Positions 1-5,062 of a stretch of 5,062 bases of DNA are shown here, one piece after another (the first letter of the stretch is position 1; every line of letters begins with the position of its first letter). The translations under genes were made by a program, and so were the position numbers. The notes under the pieces were generated by a model. That model saw only the letters and a program-made list of their open reading frames with translations. It was not told the DNA's origin and searched no databases. Source of the DNA: an uncultured Ruminococcus sp. (GTDB lineage: Bacteria; Bacillota; Clostridia; Oscillospirales; CAG-272); NCBI GenBank assembly GCA_902803255.1, contig CADCPG010000267.1, forward strand, positions 1-5,062. The letters are read 5' to 3'.

Positions 1-44
1 CCGAACCAGTTCCGGGTAACGAACAAGTTACCTGAACGGTTCGG
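1..44. repeat. bulged inverted repeat downstream of tRNA-Glu (possible terminator)
   Basis: Bases 1-7 (CCGAACC) pair with 38-44 (GGTTCGG). Inside this, bases 9-20 pair with 27-37 around a 6-nt loop (21-26), with single-base bulges at 8 and 12 and one G-U pair. The hairpin starts 12 nt past the 3' end of the minus-strand tRNA, where an intrinsic terminator would sit. Its T-tract on that strand would lie to the left of the window, so it cannot be confirmed. It could instead be an unrelated intergenic palindrome. Confidence 0.45.
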
Positions 45-56
45 ATAGGGTTGTAT

Positions 57-131
57 TGGTGACCCGTACGGGAATCGAACCCATGTTACCGCCGTGAAAG
101 GGCGGTGTCTTAGCCTCTTGACCAACGGGCC
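57..131 (-). tRNA. tRNA-Glu (anticodon UUC)
   Basis: Read on the minus strand, this is a complete 75-nt cloverleaf. The 7-bp acceptor stem GGCCCGT/ACGGGTC has one G-U pair, the discriminator is A, and CCA is encoded at 59-57. The anticodon arm is CCGCC-CTTTCAC-GGCGG with anticodon TTC (complement at 96-98), which decodes GAA/GAG. The T arm contains the usual GGTTCGATTCC. It supplies glutamyl-tRNA for translation and, in general, for tetrapyrrole synthesis through GluTR where that pathway exists. It has its own promoter just upstream and no tRNA neighbour inside the window. Confidence 0.97.
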
Positions 132-156
132 GTGCCGCATAAAATGCAACATTAAT

Positions 157-185
157 ATTATATCACCAAGCCCCGGAAAATGCAA
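157..185 (-). promoter_or_regulatory. sigma-70-type promoter of tRNA-Glu
   Basis: On the minus strand, a perfect -10 box TATAAT (162-157) lies 17 bp downstream of a partial -35 box TTGCAT (185-180). Initiation would fall near 150, leaving a 5' leader of about 19 nt before the tRNA starts at 131. The spacing and the consensus -10 box are as expected for a stable-RNA promoter. Confidence 0.75.
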
Positions 186-285
186 GTGTTTTTTTTTATA
201 AACCGATATTCTTTTGCAGATGCAAAAAAACGCGGTTGGAGTGCCGGAAAAACTTCTGCGGGAAAGCGCGGACGGCGGATTTTAC

Positions 286-314
286 TTGACATTTTCGAAA
301 TATTATTGTAATAT
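286..314 (+). promoter_or_regulatory. sigma-70-type promoter of the symporter-lipoprotein operon
   Basis: A perfect -35 box TTGACA (286-291) is followed after 17 bp by TAATAT (309-314, 4 of 6 matches to TATAAT). The flanking DNA is very AT-rich, unlike the GC-rich genes. Initiation is expected near 321, giving a leader of about 40 nt. A dyad, AATATTA-TTG-TAATATT (299-315), overlaps the -10 box and could be a repressor operator, though AT-rich dyads arise easily by chance. I saw no CcpA-type cre site. Confidence 0.8.
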
Positions 315-347
315 TATTATTACATAAGAAAAAGCGAAAGGAATCAT

Positions 348-351
348 AGGA
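348..351 (+). promoter_or_regulatory. ribosome binding site of the symporter gene
   Basis: AGGA lies 8 nt before the ATG at 360. A better purine run, AAAGGAA at 337-343, sits too far upstream (about 16 nt) for normal use. The weaker AGGA is embedded in the perfect 10-bp palindrome TAGGATCCTA (347-356). Confidence 0.5.
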
Positions 352-359
352 TCCTACTT

Positions 360-1769
360 ATGAAAAAACCGATCACCAACAAAGTTCTGTGGCTTTTCGC
401 CGTAGGTCAGTTCGGCTGGAGCCTTCTCAGCGGTATCATCACGAGCTGGCTCGTTTTTTACTACATACCGGCTGAGAATTCGGCCAATTCCGGTATTCTC
501 GGAACAGGCTTCATAACTCAGAAGCCGGTATTTCTTACACTTACGATCTTCGGTCTGATAATGATGGTCGGACGCATCTTCGACGCGGTCACCGACCCGC
601 TCGTCGCGAGCTGGTCCGACGGCAGCAATTTCAGGGGCGGCAGAAGGATCCCCTTCATGAAGGCAGTCGCGGTGCCGTTCGCGCTCTCGACCGTCGCCGT
701 GTTCGTCCTTCCGTCGTTCGCCGGAAAAGAGATACTCAACGACGCCCTCGTGTTCGTCCTTCTCATCCTGTTCTACTTCTTCATGACAGTCTACTGCACG
801 CCGTACAACGCGCTGATTGCTGAGCTCGGCGACACGCAGGAGCACAGGATCAACGTCTCGACATACATTTCGTTCACATACATAGCCGGCCTTTCGATGG
901 CCTACCTCGTGCCCAACATAGCCGGAGTGTTCGAGGCTTCGCTCGGCGTCGCGAACTCGGTCAGGCTCGCGATAGGAATCATGGCAGCGGTCGCCTGCGT
1001 CGCGATGCTCGTACCGTCGTTCTTCATAAAGGAGCGCGACTATATCGACAGCAAGCCGGTAAAGACCCCGGTCTTCCGCTCGCTCTTTCAGACCTACCGC
1101 AACGGTCAGTTCCGCCGGTTCGTATACAGCGACGTCATCTATTTCTTCGCCGTGACCCTTTTCCAGACCGGTCTTGCCTACTATGAGACGGTGCTGATGG
1201 GCCTCGACGAGAGCTACACCTTCCTCCTCACCGTGATCATGACCGTCGTCAGCCTCGCGCTCTACGTGCCGGTCAACCGTCTCGCTCCGAAGCTCGGGAA
1301 GAAGAAGCTCATCGTGACCGGGTTCTTCGCGTATTCGTTCGTATTCGCCCTGACCTCGGTATGCGGGCTCTTCGGGATCCCCGCGATGGTCTGGGGCATC
1401 ACGATCGCGGTCTGTGCCGGAGTACCGATGGCCATCCTCGGCATCCTGCCGCAGGCCTGCGTTGCCGATGTCTCCGAGCTCGACGCCCTTGAGTCGGGTG
1501 AGAGCAGGAGCGGCATGTTCTTCGCCGCCAGGACCTTCGCGATGAAGCTCGGCCAGGCGATCGCGGTGATAGTCTTCACCTCGATGACAGCCTCGACCGG
1601 AGACGGAAGCAGCGCCGGCGCGATGAACTACAGGTGGACCGCCATCATAGCCACCGCGGCCTGCCTCATAGGCGCGGTGATCTTCCTCAGCTACGACGAA
1701 AAGAAGCTGCTCGGCAGGATCGACGACCTCAAGAAGGCACGCGGCGGAGAGAACCACGCGCAGGAATGA
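360..1769 (+). CDS. GPH-family (MelB-like, MFS_2) sugar:cation symporter
   Basis: A 469-residue polytopic inner-membrane protein, close in length to MelB (about 470), with roughly 12 hydrophobic segments: near residues 9-34, 57-80, 99-119, 126-150, 168-190, 199-223, 252-278, 285-304, 314-336, 341-366, 383-409 and 424-446. The family signature is clear. GRIFDAVTDPLVASWSD (71-87), followed by RGGRRIPFM (92-100), matches the TM2 and loop 2-3 motif of glycoside-pentoside-hexuronide transporters. D75 and D79 align with the cation-site aspartates D55 and D59 of MelB, and T78 takes the place of MelB N58. NALIAELGDTQEHRINVSTY (150-169) and the TM11 region (R383 to K396) also fit the family. It should import a sugar, glycoside or uronide with Na+ or H+; the substrate cannot be read from sequence. 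It is the first gene of an operon and ends 9 nt before the lipoprotein start. The start is fixed by the MKK opening before TM1 and by an upstream promoter and RBS. Confidence 0.93.
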   Translation: MKKPITNKVLWLFAVGQFGWSLLSGIITSWLVFYYIPAENSANSGILGTGFITQKPVFLTLTIFGLIMMVGRIFDAVTDPLVASWSDGSNFRGGRRIPFMKAVAVPFALSTVAVFVLPSFAGKEILNDALVFVLLILFYFFMTVYCTPYNALIAELGDTQEHRINVSTYISFTYIAGLSMAYLVPNIAGVFEASLGVANSVRLAIGIMAAVACVAMLVPSFFIKERDYIDSKPVKTPVFRSLFQTYRNGQFRRFVYSDVIYFFAVTLFQTGLAYYETVLMGLDESYTFLLTVIMTVVSLALYVPVNRLAPKLGKKKLIVTGFFAYSFVFALTSVCGLFGIPAMVWGITIAVCAGVPMAILGILPQACVADVSELDALESGESRSGMFFAARTFAMKLGQAIAVIVFTSMTASTGDGSSAGAMNYRWTAIIATAACLIGAVIFLSYDEKKLLGRIDDLKKARGGENHAQE

Positions 1770-1778
1770 TACTGAAAG

Positions 1779-3038
1779 ATGAAAAAGCACATATCTGCGG
1801 CCGGCGGCCGAGCGCCGCGACTGCTCGCGGCTCTGACGGCGCTGCTGCTCCTGCTGCCGCTCGCGGCGGGATGCGGAGGCGGCGCCGGAGCGGCAACGGC
1901 ATCACCTGTTGATACACAGGCGCCCGCTGCCGGTACAACGGCTGCCGGGGATACCTCCGCCGTCACTGAGACCGGAGAGCCGGTAGATACCGCGCCGCTC
2001 ACGACGGCAAAGCCCGCGGTGACGACGTCGCCCGAAGTCACGACGCAGGCCTCCGGCGACTCGCACTTCAGATTCACGGCGCCCCCGTCATCCTTCAGAT
2101 TCACGCAGGAGACGGTATGCACGAATACGATCGACCGCTCCTCCTACCCGGCGTTCTTTGCCGGTGCGACGTCTACCGGGATCACCGTCCCCGCGCTTCC
2201 GCAGTACTTCGTCCCGCAGGGGATGGACTACTGGGAGGAGGCCGAAGTCTTCTTCATCTCGGGCTATTTCAACCCGACGACATACTATTCGACGTCGGTG
2301 CTCTTCGCCGTCGAGCTGGCGACGGGAGACTACGTGGGTGAGTGGAGGATCCTCGATAAGAACGGCTCTCCGCACACCGGTCACGACGGCGGGGTGGCCG
2401 TCACCGGTCAAGACATCTGGCTCGCCACGTCTTCGAAGCTGTACCGCATACCGCTCGACGACGTCAAGGCCACAGGCGGTACGGGCGACCTGCGCATTAC
2501 CCAGGAGGTCTCCGTTCCGGTGCGCGCCTCCTACTGCAACTATTCGGAGGACATGCTCTGGGTCGGCGAGTTCTCGCTACAGGGCAACAGCAGCTATACC
2601 ATCACCGGACACGACCACGGGGACAACCACGCCTGGACGCTCGGATACCGCCTCGGCCCCGACGGGACGCCCGAATCCGATCCCGCCTGCGTGATCAGTA
2701 CGCCCGAGAAGATACAGGGGTGGACGGTCCTCGGCGACGGCAGGCTCTTCATGACATGCTCGTACGGCAGGAGGAACAACTCCAAGCTCTACGTCTCGAA
2801 GACCCCGCTGCTCTCCGACGCCAACCGCGACGGCACCGTCAGGGTCGGCGGAAAGGATATCCCGCTCTATGTTACCGGAACGCTGACCGGTGTTACCGCA
2901 CCTCCGATGACGGAGGGATGCTGCGTCGCCCTGGGCGAGCCTCACATACTCTTCGAGTCGGGCGCCTACTACTACAGGGACTACTCGTCGAGCAAGGCCA
3001 AGGATCCGACCGACAGGATATGGAAGTTCTCACCCTGA
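1779..3038 (+). CDS. exported lipoprotein with Thr-rich linker and beta-propeller-like domain
   Basis: A 419-residue protein of unknown function. Residues 1-31 form a lipoprotein signal peptide: basic n-region (K2, K3, R11, R14), Leu/Ala core 15-30, and lipobox LAAGC with acylated Cys32. Residues 33-95 are a Gly/Ala/Thr/Pro-rich linker that would hold the domain away from the membrane. From about 110 to 419 the sequence looks like repeated beta blades: VPQGMDYW (145-152), SVLFAVELATGDYVGEW (173-189), GHDGGVAVTGQDIWLA (201-216), MLWVGEF (259-265), IQGWTVLGDGRLFMTC (312-327) and EGCCVALGEPHILFESG (379-395). The QG, HDGG and EG turns resemble secreted beta-propeller proteins of Actinobacteria and Firmicutes that lack an assigned role. 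No catalytic set is evident. It starts 9 nt after the symporter stop with only a weak purine run before the ATG, so translational coupling is likely. A sugar-binding or signalling role is conjecture from context. Confidence 0.85.
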   Translation: MKKHISAAGGRAPRLLAALTALLLLLPLAAGCGGGAGAATASPVDTQAPAAGTTAAGDTSAVTETGEPVDTAPLTTAKPAVTTSPEVTTQASGDSHFRFTAPPSSFRFTQETVCTNTIDRSSYPAFFAGATSTGITVPALPQYFVPQGMDYWEEAEVFFISGYFNPTTYYSTSVLFAVELATGDYVGEWRILDKNGSPHTGHDGGVAVTGQDIWLATSSKLYRIPLDDVKATGGTGDLRITQEVSVPVRASYCNYSEDMLWVGEFSLQGNSSYTITGHDHGDNHAWTLGYRLGPDGTPESDPACVISTPEKIQGWTVLGDGRLFMTCSYGRRNNSKLYVSKTPLLSDANRDGTVRVGGKDIPLYVTGTLTGVTAPPMTEGCCVALGEPHILFESGAYYYRDYSSSKAKDPTDRIWKFSP

Positions 3039-3150
3039 CCGGTAATGAAACACCGCACTTCCGCGAACAGTTCCGGTGCGTAGCACGGACGGGATGCCGG
3101 CGGAAGAGAAACAGGCAGAGAAGAGAATTGCTGATAACAACAGGGCTGCC

Positions 3151-3163
3151 GCTGTCAGACAGC
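3151..3163. repeat. short inverted repeat upstream of the beta-helix gene
   Basis: GCTGTC-A-GACAGC is a perfect 6-bp dyad about a single base. Beyond a one-base mismatch, pairing continues for three more pairs (3147-3149 with 3165-3167, one G-U). It lies in the 162-nt gap between the lipoprotein and the beta-helix gene. No T-run follows, so it is not a typical intrinsic terminator; it could be an operator or chance. I found no convincing terminator after the lipoprotein and only a poor promoter candidate in this gap, so read-through from the upstream operon remains possible. Confidence 0.35.
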
Positions 3164-3190
3164 TGCGCTCACAAATGATATAAACAAAAG

Positions 3191-3198
3191 AAAGGAAA
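3191..3198 (+). promoter_or_regulatory. ribosome binding site deciding the start of the beta-helix gene
   Basis: The purine run AAAGGAAA precedes two in-frame candidate starts: GTG at 3201, only 4 nt after the GGA core, and ATG at 3207, 10 nt after it. The ATG is preferred because it gives a standard MKKTL signal-peptide opening and a more workable spacing. The GTG start would add only Met-Ile. Confidence 0.65.
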
Positions 3199-3206
3199 CT
3201 GTGATC

Positions 3207-4799
3207 ATGAAAAAAACGTTATCCATCCTGATAGCGGCGGCGACGGTCTTCGCGCTGATGTCGGCGGTACCTTTCGCGGGTTCCGCTGCCTGGGACGGCA
3301 CGGCTTCGGCCGCATTCACCGGCTCGGGAAGCTCGTCCGACCCGTATATCATCGCGTCTGCCGAAAACCTGAAGTATCTTCAGCTCCAGGTCGCCGACGG
3401 CGATGACTTTGAGGGCAAATACTTCACTCAGACCGCGGACATCGATCTCGGCGGCAAGGAATGGACTCCGATCGGAACGTCGGGGCTCTATTTCAGCGGC
3501 ATCTACGACGGACTCGGCCACTCGGTGACCGGCCTGTCGATCACAAGGACCGACATAAACGCGTTAGGTCTCTTCGGCTATATCCAGTCGGGATACAAGC
3601 ATGAGACCGGCATCATGAATCTCAAGGTCTACGGCGACATCGTCATAAAGGGACTGACGGTCGATGCCGGCATGGGAGGCGTCGTGGGCTGGGTCTACAA
3701 GGATTCGACCGACGGCTTCATGAACCCGAAGCTCATTAACATCGAGAACTACGTCAACTTTGACATCGACGCCGCCGGAAAGCAGCCCAGATTCGGGGCG
3801 GTTGCCGGATACATCTTCAACGCCGAAGTCACCGGCGTTAAGAACTACGGAAGCATCGTATACACCGGAAGCGGGCACACCAGGATCGGCGGGATCGTCG
3901 GACAGACGAACCGTTCCGTGTTCCGCTACTGCGAGAACAACGGCGACATAACGGTCAACGCCACAGGAGCCGCGTCGGCCCAGGCCGCCGGCATCTCCGG
4001 AATGACCACCTGGAAGGTCGCCGGAGTCTATTCCGAATTCGATCACTGCGTCAACAACGGAAAGATCACCTGCTCCGCCGAGTCGGGCGCCTGCTTCGCC
4101 GGAGGCATCCTCGCCGCCATATACACCCCCGGATCGGTGTTCGAGAGCAGGGTCCATGACTGCATCAACAACGGCGCGGTCTCCGCAAAGGTCACCGATC
4201 AGAACGTCACCGACAAGAACGCCTACGCCGCGGGCATCATCCCGAGACTGGCCCTCAGTTCGGTGGAGATCACCGACAACGTCAATACCTCGCTTGAGAT
4301 CACGAGCGAAGGAGTGACGGGCGACTTTGCCGCAGGCATCGTGAGCGACATCACGAAAAACGACCCCGATACGATAGTTGTCAGGAACAACATCAGCATC
4401 ACCGGCAACATCATCGCAAAGACCGTCTTCGAAGTTGCCGGAGCCGGCGGTACTCCCGCCGCCACCGATGCCGCGCTCGCCGACGCCAAAGCGAAGATCA
4501 CGTCCGGATTCCCGGCGTCGTACAGCGATCTCAAGATCGACGGATTCCCGGGCAAGGCCGAGGAGACGACCGCTCCCGTGACCACAGACAAGGTCACGAC
4601 GGCCGAAGTCACCGAAGTCACCTCCGACGAGCCGGAAGTCACCACGGAGGAAGTCACCGCCGCAGGTGACGACGTCACGACTGCAGCTCCGCAGACAGAG
4701 CCCGCAGCCTCCGGCGGATGCAAGTCCGCGATAGGCGCCGGGATAGGCGTCGCGGCCGCGATCGGACTTGCCGCGCTGACTGTACGCAAAAAAGACTGA
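3207..4799 (+). CDS. exported beta-helix surface protein with GLUG-like repeats, Thr-rich stalk and C-terminal anchor
   Basis: A 530-residue protein. Residues 1-28 are a Sec signal peptide (MKKTLSILIAAATVFALMSA, likely cut near A28). Residues 37-145 form the module that opens many GLUG/M26-type surface proteins: GSGSSSDPYIIASAENLKYL, then YFTQTADIDL (72-81), WTPIG (86-90), FSGIYDGLGHSVTGL (96-110), GLFGY (121-125) and IMNLKVYGDI (136-145). From about 155 to 400, repeats every 30-39 residues end in a Cys/Tyr-x-N-N/Y-G turn (N213YG, C242ENNG, C281VNNG, C319INNG) with intervening GGIVG-like strands, which suggests a right-handed beta-helix. Residues 452-500 are a Thr/Val/Glu-rich stalk. The tail 503-530 is Gly-Gly-Cys, a hydrophobic stretch (about 509-526) and RKKD, which should anchor the protein at the membrane. 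No LPXTG motif is visible. A catalytic domain such as the M26 protease is absent, so adhesion or carbohydrate binding is only inference. The ligand is unknown. Confidence 0.87.
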   Translation: MKKTLSILIAAATVFALMSAVPFAGSAAWDGTASAAFTGSGSSSDPYIIASAENLKYLQLQVADGDDFEGKYFTQTADIDLGGKEWTPIGTSGLYFSGIYDGLGHSVTGLSITRTDINALGLFGYIQSGYKHETGIMNLKVYGDIVIKGLTVDAGMGGVVGWVYKDSTDGFMNPKLINIENYVNFDIDAAGKQPRFGAVAGYIFNAEVTGVKNYGSIVYTGSGHTRIGGIVGQTNRSVFRYCENNGDITVNATGAASAQAAGISGMTTWKVAGVYSEFDHCVNNGKITCSAESGACFAGGILAAIYTPGSVFESRVHDCINNGAVSAKVTDQNVTDKNAYAAGIIPRLALSSVEITDNVNTSLEITSEGVTGDFAAGIVSDITKNDPDTIVVRNNISITGNIIAKTVFEVAGAGGTPAATDAALADAKAKITSGFPASYSDLKIDGFPGKAEETTAPVTTDKVTTAEVTEVTSDEPEVTTEEVTAAGDDVTTAAPQTEPAASGGCKSAIGAGIGVAAAIGLAALTVRKKD

Positions 4800-4816
4800 C
4801 ATAGGCGGACAATAAG

Positions 4817-4858
4817 GCCTCACCGGCGCCGCGGGATGTCCCGAGGCGCCGGTGAGGC
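4817..4858. terminator. strong hairpin, probable bidirectional terminator between convergent genes
   Basis: A perfect 14-bp GC-rich stem (4817-4830 with 4845-4858) encloses a G-A mismatch and a further 4-bp CGGG/CCCG stem closed by an ATGT loop. On the plus strand it starts 17 nt after the beta-helix stop and is followed by TTTTATT (4862-4868). On the minus strand it lies about 29 nt past the partial gene's stop and is followed by CTTATTGTCC. The T-runs are short, but the stem is very stable and the position between two converging 3' ends fits two-way termination. Confidence 0.85.
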
Positions 4859-4887
4859 AGGTTTTATTCAGGTATGGATGCTCCGGC

Positions 4888-5062
4888 TTACTTTTTCAGC
4901 AGGCGCTTCACTCTTTTTCCGGACACTACGCCCACGGCATAGCTGAAAACTGTGCGGAAGAAGAGGAGAGAGAGGAAGAAGGCCGCGAGCGCCGCGAATA
5001 CCATATGCGCGATATCGCGGAAGCTGATGAAGCGCTCGCCTCCGAAATGGTAGGTCTTTTCG
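4888..5062 (-). CDS. C-terminal fragment of a membrane protein (5' end outside the window)
   Basis: Read on the minus strand from the right edge, a frame is open for 57 codons down to TAA at 4890-4888. The encoded tail contains a charged start, FRDIAHMVFAALAAFF (14-29), then SLLFFRTVFSYAVGVV (31-46) and a basic end KRVKRLLKK (49-57). That is one long or two short membrane segments near the C-terminus with a positively charged, presumably cytoplasmic end. GC-rich third codon positions and the terminator beyond its stop support a real gene converging on the beta-helix gene. I do not recognise the family, and the missing N-terminal part prevents a functional call. Confidence 0.7.
   Translation of the reverse strand, partial: EKTYHFGGERFISFRDIAHMVFAALAAFFLSLLFFRTVFSYAVGVVSGKRVKRLLKK

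Noticed and set aside
1..44. Bulged hairpin considered as an integron attC site
   Set aside because: The ends do not show the paired core-site motifs expected of attC, there is no integrase or cassette array, and a tRNA terminator is a simpler reading.
187..197. T-run read as a terminator tail
   Set aside because: No GC-rich hairpin precedes it on the plus strand and it lies upstream of both divergent promoters rather than after a gene.
212..229. TTTTGCA-GA-TGCAAAA inverted repeat in the divergent intergenic region
   Set aside because: AT-rich and with a 2-nt loop; not a terminator, and no gene end lies upstream on either strand.
354..1790. 478-codon open frame on the minus strand across the whole symporter gene
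   Set aside because: It mirrors the symporter frame, lacks any recognisable domain and is rich in Arg/Asp/Glu/His as antisense frames of GC-rich genes are. The plus-strand protein has clear GPH motifs and a promoter.
3094..3183. 29-codon open frame in the gap before the beta-helix gene (starts MPAEEKQAEKR, ends QMI)
   Set aside because: A charged helix-like peptide is conceivable, but the ATG has no properly spaced RBS, third positions are not GC-rich like the neighbours, and the length is easily reached by chance.
3156..3184. Possible promoter CAGACA / 17 bp / TATAAA before the beta-helix gene
   Set aside because: The -35 match is poor and transcription would begin about at the RBS (near 3191), leaving almost no leader.
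3564..4823. 419-codon open frame on the minus strand opposite the beta-helix gene
   Set aside because: Low-complexity Gly/Asp/Val/Arg composition typical of an antisense shadow; it would also run through the terminator hairpin.

Overview
The window reads as a piece of chromosome from a fairly GC-rich, Gram-positive-type anaerobe, most likely an uncultured gut Clostridia/Oscillospirales lineage. This is inferred from three things. Two exported proteins carry Thr/Ala/Pro/Glu-rich linkers of the 'TTAAP/EVTT' kind. One of them ends in a Gly-Gly-Cys plus hydrophobic plus RKKD tail that I associate with surface proteins of that group. The genes have GC-rich third codon positions, while the intergenic promoter DNA is AT-rich. 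No sequence search was possible, so the taxonomy is a guess. I see no phage, IS element, CRISPR array or known defence gene.

Layout. At the left edge is a bulged inverted repeat (1-44), then tRNA-Glu(UUC) on the minus strand (57-131, CCA encoded) with its own promoter (157-185). A divergent intergenic region (132-359) also carries a clear sigma-70-type promoter pointing right (TTGACA / 17 bp / TAATAT). It drives a plus-strand pair: a 12-helix sugar:cation symporter of the GPH/MelB family (360-1769) and, 9 nt downstream, a lipoprotein with a Thr-rich linker and a probable beta-propeller domain (1779-3038). After a 162-nt gap comes a plus-strand gene for an exported, probably beta-helical surface protein with GLUG-like repeats, a Thr-rich stalk and a hydrophobic C-terminal anchor (3207-4799). 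A strong hairpin (4817-4858), probably a two-way terminator, separates it from the 3' end of a minus-strand membrane-protein gene running off the right edge (4888-5062).

How the genes may work together. The symporter and lipoprotein are almost certainly co-transcribed. The simplest reading is uptake of a sugar or glycoside through the membrane, with an outward-facing lipid-anchored protein of unknown ligand beside it. The beta-helix protein may extend the same surface module or be independently expressed. Nothing here fixes the substrate. The best candidates for something under-described are the symporter/propeller-lipoprotein pair and the C-terminal anchor of the beta-helix protein.
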